From: Entamoeba invadens IP1
Lineage: Eukaryota > Evosea > Mastigamoebida > Endamoebidae
Direction: 5' to 3'
NCBI RefSeq assembly: GCF_000330505.1
Contig: NW_004440445.1
Coordinates: forward strand, 21,989-85,988
Length of the DNA stretch: 64,000 bases
Positions 44,001 to 54,060 of the stretch are shown piece by piece. Below the pieces are notes generated by a model. The model was not told the DNA's origin. It saw only the letters and a list, made by a program, of their open reading frames with translations, and did not search any database. Each line of letters opens with the position of its first letter. Positions within the stretch are counted from its first letter, which is position 1. Made by a program: the position numbers and the translations under genes.

Positions 44001-47000
44001 CAAATACCACATCTCCATTGACAATCAATTCATTCAAATCTCCATCCAAAGATACACTAAGTTTTGTGATTGTTGTTTTTGATTTTTCGTTGAAGATGTA
44101 TTCATTGCTGTTTCCTAATGTTATCGTTGAGATGGTTTCCTCTCCATTCAATGAGCACTTTCTACAATTTAAATTAAATGAAGAAGTTCCACTTATGAGC
44201 TTATAACCATTTGTAGAAGTCGATGATATGTCACTAAATTGAAATGTACTTATTGTGATTTCCTTTGTATTACGAGTTAATGTAACCTTTTTGTTTCCAG
44301 TTTCTTTCATGATATTGACATTACCAATTATTGTTGTATCAGTTTGTATTATAAGTTCTTTTATGACAATTTCAGTGTCTGTTGCAGTCAAAGTGTTTGG
44401 TGATGTTGAAATTGAAAGTGTTAACGTATCTATACTATACAATGCATTTGATTTGAATTCCATGTTCTTGTTTAATAGCATAGTTGCAATGACATCATGG
44501 GCTAAAGTATAAACATTTGAACTCACTCCACTTTCAACAATTATTTGGCATTTATTATCAGTTGTGTCTCCATCAATGTGATTGTCACATGGGCAGTTGA
44601 CTGTAGAAAACTGGTCGTCATATATATTTGTTTGTTCTTTGACAAAATAACATTTGACCAAGTCTGTCTTTGTACAAACACCCGATCTCAGTGTTGACTT
44701 TCCATTGAGTACAACAAGATTTTGGTTATTCCCAGCAACTATATTTGCATTTGGTGAATATACAACGTCCATACAATTAGTCACTCCTTCTAATTCGTTT
44801 ATTGTTAATTTTTCCTCGTTTAGTGTGTTTAAATAAACAACAAATCCTGCTGTTTTGGGATTCAGTTTTGTAATAGTTGCGCTTCGTGTAAATGTAACAA
44901 CAGTATTTGTTTTAATTTGTGATAGTGTTGAAATTATTGTTTGAAGAGAGAATTTAATATTGTTTGTTGCTTCAACTTTTGTGAAAGATATCTGGTTATC
45001 TGTTGATGTCAACTCAACATTTTCATCATTTTTGATCATCAAAGAGTTAAATGTTTTTGAAAGTGCAATCTTTTGTGTTGATTTGGTAACATACAAATCA
45101 AATCCATTCTTTTCGGCGTCATGATTGCAATCAGTTTCTGAGAACGTTTTCCCATCATCCAGAATTGAACAACGACATCTGTTTCCAACAGAAATTCTAT
45201 TGTGATTTGTACTACAGTTAGCAGAATTGATTGTATCTGAAATACCAGTTGTATAAGACACACAATATAAACTACATTTATTGGTATTCACTGTTATGGG
45301 TGTTGAAGTTGTTGAAACCAACACATAATTAGTTCCATCGGTATCTATTTTGGTTGGTCCCCCAACAGCTCCTTTTATTTCCGTTTGTGTCTTGATATAA
45401 ATGGTAGTGGCAGACTTTCCTCCCATGTTGAGAATAGATGATTCAATATCACTCGTTGAAGTCAATGAAAACCAATTATGTAATAAAGTAACTTCAGATG
45501 CGCCTGTATTTGCATTGTATTGAGTCGAATGATGAGGACAGTCTTTGTAATTTAAACCACCTTCTTTGTTTTGAATAACACAATCACAATGTTTTGGAGC
45601 ACCACTTGCAAAGTATCTGTTGATTCCATTACATGTGATGTAGTTCATGTCGGCAAATAAATCAGTTGATACAAATAGTGGATAATTTTGCTTGTTATCA
45701 GTTGAGAATACTTTGACATTTGAAGAGATGATATATGCACTACTCATTGTTTGAAACACCGCTTTAATTGTTTGTGTTGTTTGTGTGGCTATCAATTTGA
45801 AATCAATATTTTCAACCAAGATTGTATTTCCACTGTTAGAAACAGTGATTTCATTCATTGGAGTTGTCACTGTTGAAGTGAGTTTAACATCTTTCCAAGA
45901 ATAACTTAATGTGTATTTGTTGTTTGAAGCAGTATCAAGCATTAAATGGAATACACTTGGATTCTTTGTACAATCAACATCAAACTGACTGAATTTGCAG
46001 TCGCAAGTGATATCAGTCGTGGACTTAAAGGCACGATAAAAAACATTGGTGTTATCGCCACAATTCACTACTTTGTATTGATTGTCTGGCATAGTTTTAA
46101 TTGAATTGTAAATGTATCCATTCGTTTTTGTTGTTTCAGAAGTAGTGGGGAGTATATCCTCAAAAACGGTGTAGGTTTGTGTGTTTTTAAAATTGCCAAT
46201 TTTGATGTTTTTGCCGATGCGTAGTTGATCTAGTTGAGTTAGCTTCGAAACATCTACTGTACTTATCTCTTTCTGGGTTTCTTCTTTACTCGATATTTGA
46301 ATTAAAGCCGTTTGAACACTTGAAATTATGTTGAGTGACTTAAAGTTGTTTGTCAATTGTGTAGATTCGGTGATTTTTAAATTATAGTACTTTGAATATT
46401 CATTGACGTTACAATCACCTTTTTGGTTCAAACATTCACATCCTTCAGATAATCCATATCCAAACACTCTTCTTTGTATTTCATTATAAAGTTCACACAC
46501 TTTGTCAGAAGTTGGTGTTGTAACGGACTTTTTCACAAGAATAACACCATATGTAATTTGAGAAGGAAGAGTGATACCTTCGGAATTTTCAACAAGCAAA
46601 TATCCATCACCCACACTTGAAAAGTCGATTGAAGTAACAGTCACCTTTATATTTGGACCAAACGAAATTGGTTTAACAACATGAAGCGAGTTGAACGTAA
46701 TTGTTACTGATGTTGTCGAAGTGAATGTCACACCATTTGCACTTTCATAATTCAAATCTGAGTAAATAGACATATCTCTAATTATTTGTACAGTATTAAT
46801 TGTTGATGGTATTTCAAGAGAGTAAAGGTTTACAGAATCACTTGTGATACATGAATCGGCAGTTTCTTCTTCATAAGTTGATCTTTCACTATCAATTTTT
46901 GGTTGTTTCAATATGCATTTACATTTGGACAATTCTGTCTTAAAGTAATATATATTATTTTGACAACTATCTTTATTCAAGTAGATTGGTTTGATTCCAC

Positions 47001-50000
47001 TTTGTGTTCCATTATAAAGGGTAATAATATTTTTATCAACGGTGGTCGATTTAGGTGAGGGACTATAAGTTGAATCACCATCATACATCACTGTAATATT
47101 CGCGTTCTTTCCCAATGAAAGTGTTAATTGTCTTGTTGAAAATTGCATTGATGTTCCATCTAATTTTTGGTTAAAATAAACAAGACCATTCACTGTTATT
47201 GGAGAATTTATTTTGACGATTTTCGATATTGTCAAGTCTTGGAATATCAAATTTCGTGGGGAATTAAGTGTAAAAATGTTGGTTGTTGAGTCATGAGTAT
47301 ATTTCATTGAAGCAAAGTTTGTCGCTTCTAACCCATAATTGACTATAGTTTCATCGAAATTAAGGGTAAATGGATTTGATACAAACGTATAAAAATTGTT
47401 CTGATCCAACTCTTTTCTACAATCAAGTTCTTTGAAGTTACCAGAGTGATAAGTACAATCAAGAGTAGTACCCTTTGTTATTCTTGCAAAAGTGGCATCA
47501 CTACCACTTCCAATTGCAATTGATTTGAATGTACTTGGTCCTTCAAATTTCTTTCCACTGGCTATTACACACAGAAAATCAGAATCCAATGTTCCAATGA
47601 GATTATTTTCAATTTGAAGATCTTCTTTGAAAACAGCAAAAGACATTGAAGACCCAACAGTTAACTTTGTGAATTTCATTGGTGTGTCAAATAGCATTCT
47701 ATCAACTCCTTTTACGAAAGTAAATTCGTCAAACCACAATTTATCAGTTGTTTTTTCGGAAACAGAGAATGTATAAAATGTATCTTTTGTATCAAATATG
47801 ACAGAAGTGAAGTGAATGATCTTTGATGAATTTAAATTGAGTGTCCCTCTTTTGGACACAAGTCGCAAATAAGCTGTCGTTGTTGGGTTTCTTTCGGCAT
47901 ATTTTGAACAGTCCCATTCTTCAAAATCTCCTTCCAAAGGCAAAGTACAATTATTATCAGAAGTCTGTTGGACACGATAGTACAATGGATTTGATGATAT
48001 TTGTTGTTTGTGGAGATTCGTGTCAGTCATAAGTGTTGATTTTTCACTTAAAACAAAAATGGCTTTTGGATTACCTTTGGATGTTTTGAGTGCTGTTGAG
48101 TCGAAGAAGTATTGTGTATCAAGAGTACTGTCGAAACTCAATTCATCAATTGAACAAACGGAAAAAGTTATGGCTTTGGTATATGTCTTCAATTTGTTAA
48201 CAGTGAGGTGTTTAATTTGGGTTGCACCTATCAAATCTGCTTCTTCAAAAGATGATAAATTTAAATTGGTTAAGTCAACAACAGCATTTGAAGAAACGAG
48301 TTTGAGTTTATTTTGTCTGTTTTTAGCATACAAATTGCAATCGAATTCGTTGTATTTTGTTGTGTCTGTTGGTAAAGTACAAACATTGTTTGCAGGTGTC
48401 ACCGTGTTTGTTGTTGAACTGATTCGATAAAATCCATCTGCTATTTTAGTTGAATAATCGTTTACATTTCCAGCAGTTGTTGCTTGCAATACAAAGAGAT
48501 GTGTTGATGTGAAAGATGAAGAATTTACTTTTTCAACTGATCCTGTAATAATTCCATCAGTCACTTGGTAAGTAATTTCAACTGTGTTAACCTTTGCATT
48601 TAATGTGAATGTTTGTAATCCCTTTGGAGCAAACGTTTCTACTTCACCAATCGTATACATCATTCGACCCTCAAGTGATTCTCCTGTTAGACTTGTAATT
48701 TTGACGGTTGTTAATGCTAAAGTAAGTTGTTTGGTTTTAATACTTTGGAAAGTTCTTGGTGTGCTGTCTGTTGTGAATTGTGAATTTTCAGGAATGACAT
48801 TGTCAATTTTGAGAATTTGTGATGGAATTGAATTAACACAATCACCCTCAAGATAAAGAGCGTTATTTGAATCGTCTTTGCCAGAATAAGTGCAATAGTA
48901 CCCATCAGATGATGATATTCTAAATTTTGTTGTTGTAATTTCATGGTAACTGTACGGAACATTTAATGTTGGCAATGTATCTTCTACTTTTACTTTTACA
49001 TAGTGCATGACATCCATATTAAACTCCTCTTTTGTTGTCGATATTTTATTGAAAGACCCTTTGAAAGTACCATTTTTGTGTTGTACGCCAATAACTATGT
49101 TTTGAACTGATCCATCAAGGGTATAACTTGATGTATTAATGTTCAAAGAAACAGCCTTAATCAAGGAAATGGTCATATCATGTGTTATTTCCATCAAATT
49201 AAACTCGTTTGCATCGCTTTTGAAAGTAAAAGTCTTGATAGATTCCATCGTACATTTAAACGTTTTTTTATTTATGAAGTATTTGTTTGAGCAATCCCAC
49301 TGTTCAAATGAGGTTGTGCTATTGCAGAAACAACCATACCCAAGAGTACTAGTGTAATATCTATTCATAGTAGAATCCAATTCCACATGCAAAACAGTTG
49401 TTGGTACTTTTACAATACCAACAAACAATGGGTTCATTCCGTTTTTAACTTCATTTTTAATTTCAGAAGGTTGAGTATTTTTTGAGTTAATAACAAGAGA
49501 TTTATAAGAAGTTGGCAATTCCAGTATATCAACAATCAGGGCATTGATTATTAAATTATCACTAAATGAAGGGACGAATGTGGTTGCTTTAAGAGCTGTG
49601 ATAGTGGTTACAGTTGTGGTCGTTTTGGCATTTTTGAATGTATTAACAAAGTTGTCAAAATTATCTGTGGTGATTGTCAAATCAATTCCAATTGAAGCTG
49701 TAGAATTGCAATCTGCTACATTATAAACACCATCAGTGTAAGTACATGTATTATCACCCCCTGTCTTTCCATAATATCGATAATGATTGTTTGTTATTTT
49801 AATATGATATAACTTTGGTGTTGTATTTGAAATGGTATTGGCAACTGATGCATAAAAGATCGGTAATACATTTGAAGAATCCTTTGAAATATCAGAGATT
49901 GTTGAATTTTCGATTATTCTATAGAGATCATCGGCAGTGTTCAATGTCAACATTCCAAGTTGTGAATTTTTAATTATAAATTTAATTGAAGTGATAGTTG

Positions 50001-53000
50001 TTGAACCACATTTTATATTTTCAATTGCGTAAAAATTACCAATTTCACAACTCAAAAACTTTTGAGTGATCCCATTGACATCGTTCATAACCACCAACGT
50101 CATTTTATTTTCAAAGTCTGGAATAAGTTCAGTTTGAATTGCATTACAATCATATTCAACAAAAGTTGTACCAGAATTTGTTGTACAATATGTGTCGCTT
50201 TTTCCGTATCTGAATAAAGTATCAGAAATTGCTGTTCCCGTTGTTCCCTCCACAATACCAACAAAATAAATTCCATCCTCATATTTAATTGTGGCAATTG
50301 AAGTTGTAGCATACAAGTAACACCCACTTGAACTGACGACCAATTCAGTGTTAATTTTACTGATATTTAAAGTGAACCCCTTTGTTAATTTAACATTGTC
50401 TGCTTCTTTAAGAATTGCTGAAGAACCCGTTGTCGTCTCAAAGTTTACAAGTTTGAGGTTTGGTTGATTGATTGGAATATTATCGAATGTGTTGATGTTT
50501 TTGATACTTTTAAATTTTCTATCTTTCTCGTCTATTTGAGATGTTGTTGGTATTTTAATATCAATTTCATTAAAATTAATAATAAAGTTGCACACATCTT
50601 TTGTTTCAAAGTCTGTTCCGGTTATAGTACAAGTACTTTCTTTTGCATAGAAATATTGTTTATTGGTTCCATCGGTGACATTGTATTGATTAAATTCTGT
50701 GGATATCACTGAAACCATCTTTTTGGTTAGTAAAGTTATCGAATTAATGGTTGTCAAATTGGAAAGTGTGATATTAGAGTCTGTTTGAATATAACCATTA
50801 ACTGAAGTGGTTGTTATCAATGATATTTCATTTTCTGTTTTAATAGCTATATTAAAGAAATCACAAGCAGCAACATCTAAAATACTATGAACAACAAGAG
50901 TGGAAGAAGAAAGTGAACAACTAGTTTGATCAGATAGAGTGAGTTTATTTACTTTGAGTGTATCAATGAATATTTGTGTTTGTTGGAGAATCAAGTCAAC
51001 AAACATGAAATCAACTTTATAAGTGTTTAAATCGCTCTGGTCACAATCAACGAAATTGTAAGATTTGTCGGTTAAAGTGCAAGTATTTAAAATAGATGTG
51101 ATTTTCGGATCATTTGTACATCTTGAATATTTATCGTTAACCTTTCGACACTGTGGCGATGTGTCAACGGCCGAATTGTGTACCCAAACAAATTTAGTAG
51201 TATCTCCAACCGTAAGTGTTGTTGGAAGATTTGACAAAATAGAAATGTTATTTGATGATGTTGTGTATGAAGTGATTTGTATTTTTCCACTTACAATAAC
51301 AAGTGGAAAATTTTTGTTATCGACGTTGGTGCAAGTCAATTCGATTCCATCTTTAATCTCCAAAACTCCAGCAGCAGTCAAGTCACACTTCGAGAAATCT
51401 CTAATGTCACCGGGAATATTGTTTATTTTAGTGACTTTGCTTTGAACAATCAAATCCGAGAAATTTCCAGTTGCATATTTTTCACAGTCTTTTTGAATGA
51501 AATCACAAACACCTTCTGATGTGCAAGAAAGCTCACATCGGTTTTTAATATTGTTATTGGAACTCATTGCTCGGTAATACGACTTTCCCAACTTTTCTCC
51601 AATTTTAGTTGAACTTATTGTGATCGAATTATCATGTAAAACATATCCGACATATTCCGTTTGGATTTGAACAGAAGCAATTTTCGAAGAGAGACATGTC
51701 CCATAAACAAAGACTGGTGTAAACTTGAGGGTTTGTACAGTTATATTAGTCAAGTATACGTTTTTAAAAGTTAATGAAAGTTCGTTGAAAATGTATCCCT
51801 CTATCTCTGTTGTTCCTTCGTTGAATTCAAAGTCGTTGAATGTGACCCTTTCTACATTAACAATGGGAAGCTTCTGAGAAGTACCCAAATATTTCAACGT
51901 GAGTTTGTTTGAATTATCCAATATGCTTTTAACACAATCTGGTTCAACAAAAGCGTTTCCTTCCGTGTTAATTGTGCAATATTTATTTGACTCCAAATTG
52001 GTGACTCTGTAATAATCCGAATTGACTTTAAAACTACTTAATTTTTTGCCTTCCCAAGACGCCGAGGATGTTGATTTTTTACTCAAATAGAAAAAGACAG
52101 CAGTGGACTGTGTTGGGTTTGGATCGTCTAAAAGATGAATAACTGTTGGGTTAAAGTCCAAGAAGTTGACACGATTTTGAACACCATGTTTCATATAAAA
52201 ATAGGTGACATTATTTATTGTTCCTTCAATAGTAAATACGCCGGTAATATTCAGCGTTGTTGCGTTTATTGTATTTGAAGTTTCAGTTATAAAAATTGTT
52301 GATGAATCGAAATTCACGATCATCCATTGTCCAGCGGTGAGTGTTGTGGATTCAAAAGAAGACCCATGATAAACCAAAATCATTTCATCGTGTGCAAACT
52401 CGTCGCACATGTATTCTTCAAATTTGTTTCCTTCCAAAGTGCAAGTGATGTGTGAGTTTTCAGTTGTGCCATAACGGTACAATTTTGGTTCTTTACTAAA
52501 AAGGTGGTTTTTGTATTCAGTGTTAGAAATGGCCTCTTTGGAAACAAGGAAGAACCCTGTTCTTGTTGTTGATACTGTGTATTTAAAATCGTCATGTAAA
52601 TTGCCGATAACATCGTTTAAAACAATTTCGGATGCGTAGTTCATTGAGATATCAGCCACCTCAAACCCTTTTATGTCAACTATCTTAAAATTAACTGTTG
52701 TAGTTTCGGGGGAGGTAGATGCTTGATTGGTAATTGTGACAGTAGTTGATTCCCCACCTTTTGTTATGTTGAGTTGTAAAATTTCTCCAATGTTTTCAAA
52801 AGTGGGTGTATCTCCAGCTTCTGGGTTTGTAACATTTTTTCTTAAAACAAAAGTCGCCAAATTTACATTTGAATTTGCTTCGATTGATAAATCATAAGAT
52901 GGACAATCTCCATAATAATCACATATTGGCGTTTCTTCGTTTGTTCCAGTGCAGTGACATTTACAACCTGTTTCTATTGTGCATTTCATGGCATTAGATA

Positions 53001-53031
53001 AAGTCACAATAAAGAAAATAATCTTTAACAT
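38011..53031 (-). CDS. Giant type I surface protein, 5006 residues, repeat-built
   Basis: One uninterrupted 15-kb frame. ATG 53031 begins a signal peptide (MLKIIFFIVTLSNA), followed by a Cys-rich segment (CTIETGCKCHCTG). The N-terminal half repeats about every 140-165 residues a module with an aromatic-Arg pair, a Cys, then F-x-E-x-D-C: FEEYMC, FVEPDC, YNFVDC, FVEYDC, FEQWDC, YNEFDC, FEEWDC, FKELDC, FDVDC, FSETDC. Between these lie Ser/Thr/Asn-rich beta-strand stretches, probably a beta-helix or Ig-like array. Many NxS/T sites are present. The C-terminal half has looser CxC repeats. One membrane segment (about 4895-4925) precedes an 81-residue tail that is acidic, then Ser/Gly-rich, ending SGSKKD. 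Likely a plasma-membrane adhesin or receptor without a kinase domain. Family unrecognised. Confidence 0.9.
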   Translation of the reverse strand: MLKIIFFIVTLSNAMKCTIETGCKCHCTGTNEETPICDYYGDCPSYDLSIEANSNVNLATFVLRKNVTNPEAGDTPTFENIGEILQLNITKGGESTTVTITNQASTSPETTTVNFKIVDIKGFEVADISMNYASEIVLNDVIGNLHDDFKYTVSTTRTGFFLVSKEAISNTEYKNHLFSKEPKLYRYGTTENSHITCTLEGNKFEEYMCDEFAHDEMILVYHGSSFESTTLTAGQWMIVNFDSSTIFITETSNTINATTLNITGVFTIEGTINNVTYFYMKHGVQNRVNFLDFNPTVIHLLDDPNPTQSTAVFFYLSKKSTSSASWEGKKLSSFKVNSDYYRVTNLESNKYCTINTEGNAFVEPDCVKSILDNSNKLTLKYLGTSQKLPIVNVERVTFNDFEFNEGTTEIEGYIFNELSLTFKNVYLTNITVQTLKFTPVFVYGTCLSSKIASVQIQTEYVGYVLHDNSITISSTKIGEKLGKSYYRAMSSNNNIKNRCELSCTSEGVCDFIQKDCEKYATGNFSDLIVQSKVTKINNIPGDIRDFSKCDLTAAGVLEIKDGIELTCTNVDNKNFPLVIVSGKIQITSYTTSSNNISILSNLPTTLTVGDTTKFVWVHNSAVDTSPQCRKVNDKYSRCTNDPKITSILNTCTLTDKSYNFVDCDQSDLNTYKVDFMFVDLILQQTQIFIDTLKVNKLTLSDQTSCSLSSSTLVVHSILDVAACDFFNIAIKTENEISLITTTSVNGYIQTDSNITLSNLTTINSITLLTKKMVSVISTEFNQYNVTDGTNKQYFYAKESTCTITGTDFETKDVCNFIINFNEIDIKIPTTSQIDEKDRKFKSIKNINTFDNIPINQPNLKLVNFETTTGSSAILKEADNVKLTKGFTLNISKINTELVVSSSGCYLYATTSIATIKYEDGIYFVGIVEGTTGTAISDTLFRYGKSDTYCTTNSGTTFVEYDCNAIQTELIPDFENKMTLVVMNDVNGITQKFLSCEIGNFYAIENIKCGSTTITSIKFIIKNSQLGMLTLNTADDLYRIIENSTISDISKDSSNVLPIFYASVANTISNTTPKLYHIKITNNHYRYYGKTGGDNTCTYTDGVYNVADCNSTASIGIDLTITTDNFDNFVNTFKNAKTTTTVTTITALKATTFVPSFSDNLIINALIVDILELPTSYKSLVINSKNTQPSEIKNEVKNGMNPLFVGIVKVPTTVLHVELDSTMNRYYTSTLGYGCFCNSTTSFEQWDCSNKYFINKKTFKCTMESIKTFTFKSDANEFNLMEITHDMTISLIKAVSLNINTSSYTLDGSVQNIVIGVQHKNGTFKGSFNKISTTKEEFNMDVMHYVKVKVEDTLPTLNVPYSYHEITTTKFRISSSDGYYCTYSGKDDSNNALYLEGDCVNSIPSQILKIDNVIPENSQFTTDSTPRTFQSIKTKQLTLALTTVKITSLTGESLEGRMMYTIGEVETFAPKGLQTFTLNAKVNTVEITYQVTDGIITGSVEKVNSSSFTSTHLFVLQATTAGNVNDYSTKIADGFYRISSTTNTVTPANNVCTLPTDTTKYNEFDCNLYAKNRQNKLKLVSSNAVVDLTNLNLSSFEEADLIGATQIKHLTVNKLKTYTKAITFSVCSIDELSFDSTLDTQYFFDSTALKTSKGNPKAIFVLSEKSTLMTDTNLHKQQISSNPLYYRVQQTSDNNCTLPLEGDFEEWDCSKYAERNPTTTAYLRLVSKRGTLNLNSSKIIHFTSVIFDTKDTFYTFSVSEKTTDKLWFDEFTFVKGVDRMLFDTPMKFTKLTVGSSMSFAVFKEDLQIENNLIGTLDSDFLCVIASGKKFEGPSTFKSIAIGSGSDATFARITKGTTLDCTYHSGNFKELDCRKELDQNNFYTFVSNPFTLNFDETIVNYGLEATNFASMKYTHDSTTNIFTLNSPRNLIFQDLTISKIVKINSPITVNGLVYFNQKLDGTSMQFSTRQLTLSLGKNANITVMYDGDSTYSPSPKSTTVDKNIITLYNGTQSGIKPIYLNKDSCQNNIYYFKTELSKCKCILKQPKIDSERSTYEEETADSCITSDSVNLYSLEIPSTINTVQIIRDMSIYSDLNYESANGVTFTSTTSVTITFNSLHVVKPISFGPNIKVTVTSIDFSSVGDGYLLVENSEGITLPSQITYGVILVKKSVTTPTSDKVCELYNEIQRRVFGYGLSEGCECLNQKGDCNVNEYSKYYNLKITESTQLTNNFKSLNIISSVQTALIQISSKEETQKEISTVDVSKLTQLDQLRIGKNIKIGNFKNTQTYTVFEDILPTTSETTKTNGYIYNSIKTMPDNQYKVVNCGDNTNVFYRAFKSTTDITCDCKFSQFDVDCTKNPSVFHLMLDTASNNKYTLSYSWKDVKLTSTVTTPMNEITVSNSGNTILVENIDFKLIATQTTQTIKAVFQTMSSAYIISSNVKVFSTDNKQNYPLFVSTDLFADMNYITCNGINRYFASGAPKHCDCVIQNKEGGLNYKDCPHHSTQYNANTGASEVTLLHNWFSLTSTSDIESSILNMGGKSATTIYIKTQTEIKGAVGGPTKIDTDGTNYVLVSTTSTPITVNTNKCSLYCVSYTTGISDTINSANCSTNHNRISVGNRCRCSILDDGKTFSETDCNHDAEKNGFDLYVTKSTQKIALSKTFNSLMIKNDENVELTSTDNQISFTKVEATNNIKFSLQTIISTLSQIKTNTVVTFTRSATITKLNPKTAGFVVYLNTLNEEKLTINELEGVTNCMDVVYSPNANIVAGNNQNLVVLNGKSTLRSGVCTKTDLVKCYFVKEQTNIYDDQFSTVNCPCDNHIDGDTTDNKCQIIVESGVSSNVYTLAHDVIATMLLNKNMEFKSNALYSIDTLTLSISTSPNTLTATDTEIVIKELIIQTDTTIIGNVNIMKETGNKKVTLTRNTKEITISTFQFSDISSTSTNGYKLISGTSSFNLNCRKCSLNGEETISTITLGNSNEYIFNEKSKTTITKLSVSLDGDLNELIVNGDVVFANILKSDYTNILVYPIVIANLTNSSLVTSQITGDTNGIQVMCKNLVVLGAVSSTTQICTANGYEEVNKIDNATANCLSPTTICKLSIESDTSSDISKNYDSVICAASTCTIGTIKPGVTKLILVGKNKSNKFIITEPPKFQIQATNCVLEISNDSNLAVLNDVTIVKSEGILNLASSHLVSITSSESVIINGDVIVDSDMTVTKMLTLTTGSLSVKATLTFDSLNVITKTFKALTVNNLTQSGTSGTISADKYYNHYAKYYTKCGPVESILTSHTDYKTEEQICITTSDSQIDINTNEAFVNHRNLNCKSLTHTIYINSPKVSCSNEVKLTPKVVINTVSTFYGNFDLSNLVPLNDITFVNVAHLKCVNDETIKGKVIMRGSGNVEGCSYVIHNSLETIPITSVPTIELINFGVFDLTSNIDTFKLVISNKDFDKTIQINSNITTLNVENVVSTANYVLINSLFPIKGGEIGSTNFFKCNNKKVVHGTSTMFSCDDFNFDVKYTSETPENDPAQGCVNSNGVNCIANVVVNSEYALGTLNLKDLNSKTIKVTSNVNKMINVDINANVESVYLESKESNSGFIFTERLPMYTTVKDSTLKVVSSTSSAYTFNHIVFLHSENSFIELNNLELDIWEMNCSNVKLNLITANIYTPIRVTNLEVSKTRMNVYESINIATLTVIDTYPDVALFTIMQNIENIIIENGVEKDEGVCKYIVDYLSVSVKPILSKNINSLMKSNRIYVGECSFALSKCTAVDTVECNIDVHENGIYQFTSVCPDSSVEIDLTNVSCPTSPIINGILEDKYYQITVPDGAKLQSSTTSPIEIQNLIINKSVTLTSPYILNLINNTDNLKVAPDCTLNINAHTQIVNLALKGQTSVDISQTGSLSFIDTIQQKYNLKSLNIKGNEQTITGPTVELSVDEITFAATTSTNSIINVNKFNLESTKSITFVPGVRSTHIPLINTVVSMTAPTKDFDNISMVCDSKTLIYNGNTQSAFQCPDDVLCTFNKEGDCKRTSLTTTNFIQRYIITIPSTVNDVIQLEDNSKVTKGYDVVNVKKSGAKIKVENGGIYVFNISASSVEISCADETAKIPCYVIINNLNKDSYGVVLSGKNMELKENTTIENLVANVVISGDITLSSFEVTSLTIRVKDGGIMRVKQYASMKLLTLEKNSTVYSSDSFDTDEVIYNGGQILIDADNTEAVLNVNIFNINNDVISLAKNECIHPITRKSFVDSTIVITVPELVWKGKVVFNSQTTMEYYDCSFSKLDLCGSGEAEHKCENIECDTIKGDSRAICYCTYNPEIKQDCSLACPITENTDCVFEPSQTSTALFNKITIPTTNTLVINKLFKFFVMKMSQNINIRATKSLNIYQITDEGENGAGTITIDSSADITIDSIRLTQSSSILTIKANALTTQELYVINGATLNINSEVTLPTSQSGFEFDTNLTNVPSVTRQIYFGKDAKINLLENAYFTIQGPTTKDQITNKFDATYNKMTLDECTVTLDADYIGKVTKNYPNVVFNFEVIGEVIINKATVMYKDKDPSNKNVTFILNNDVSHITTTEFSTKNVIDDQNYALIVGQSNAVLDKTAIPELSCDLTSEFSGKVSSETKWKRSQCPCNGETCIVNTESVVNTVNYEVTNITFAKYYTTNGLLEGTSANISELISLGGTTEVKVINSNIEMVTMEKKGIISFTKPMKVPIINGLENSGTIDVKTHSLTTKSITNVDLSISTGSILLEKETTGNFNGRTITVAASGRLDIYSSKIIFDDKTNFNVKVEAGQPALISVDDDALGDTLSITNAHYKVTIPSGSSGKIFTVLRVLSPINTANFEFTEDSTTPGGSVKTQLKSGTFSFKEACNGVVLTDLPNEQITCPEDRMARVVEKFEFPMYMIAVIIIFVLVLAVIVALLIAYVVHVYIVRKRNMKVFEEGEEIDVDEKKQDEEIKNQDNKPIEPTNEVKKEIVLAPVPFEVPLANDQKTTSVLDKTSESGSGSNSGSKKD

Positions 53032-53047
53032 GATTTTTTAAAGTTTA

Positions 53048-53055
53048 TGAATTTT
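53048..53055 (-). promoter_or_regulatory. Putative initiator element of the giant gene
   Basis: The minus strand reads AAAATTCA 17-24 bases before the ATG. This matches the Entamoeba initiator consensus (AAAAATTCA) at the short 5'-leader distance typical of the genus. Confidence 0.35.
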
Positions 53056-54060
53056 AATTTATTTCTTTATTAATAAAGTAAATATTTATTTATTTTCATT
53101 CTTTTGATTTGATTATTTTTTAATTGTTTCACATATTTTTTGTTTCAATATCAATTCTTGGTTGCCAAATCTTATACTCAATAATTATATTAATTAATAT
53201 CTTAAATCTATTTAATTTATAAAATTGGACATTATTTTTTTGGAAGAAACATTTTCGTTTCAAACCCAAATATTTTCGTCCAAAAAATAAACAAAAACAT
53301 TTGTTTGAATCATTTTAAAATTTTTTAGTTTTAAATTTGATTCTTATTCATTCTCATATAATTAAAAGATACCCTTTTTAAAGTTTATGAATTTTTAAAA
53401 GTCAATTCAATCCAAAAATTTTATTATATTCTTTATTTCCATGGTATTTTTAATAGTATTTTATAGTATAAAAAGCAATTTATTATTAATTGTTTTTTAT
53501 ATTTAGAATTATTACCCAAATTTTATTTTTAAAAGTGTTCATTTGCATTTTTTCCAATAAAAATTAAAAGTATTTTTTGGATTTGAATGGTTCTCATTCA
53601 TTGAACCATTCACTTATTGAAAAATCATGTAACAAATAAATTACATAATACATTTGTACTTTTCGTTTAATTATTAAAACATCAACTTGAACAACAAAAA
53701 TGATAAAATATTGACTTAAATATATATTTCCATAAAAACATCTTCAAAGATATAAATAATATATGGAAAATCCCATCTCAATATTATATGTATTCAATGT
53801 GCTTATTTGTAAATTGTTTCAACTCCAAGTATAGTTAATAAACCGATAAACATTTAAAAAACAAATAAATAATATCAATTTATCTAAAGTGTTGTTCTTA
53901 AATTGTTTCATCTCAATAAACCAAATTATTTAAAGTAAAAAAACTTACAACTGTTTTATTATAAGAATGAGTTGTTTGTGTTAAATATAAATATAATAAA
54001 ACAAATTCTATTAATTCATTGATAAGTCACGTTGAAATAACACAACGATAAAAAAAGCAA
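53056..54060. other. AT-rich spacer
   Basis: About 1 kb between the giant gene and the acidic ORF. Only A/T-rich runs; no gene or RNA seen. Confidence 0.6.

Noticed and set aside
42823..51519. Plus-strand ORFs inside the 15-kb gene
   Set aside because: They are shadows of the giant minus-strand frame; none has a signal peptide or known motif.
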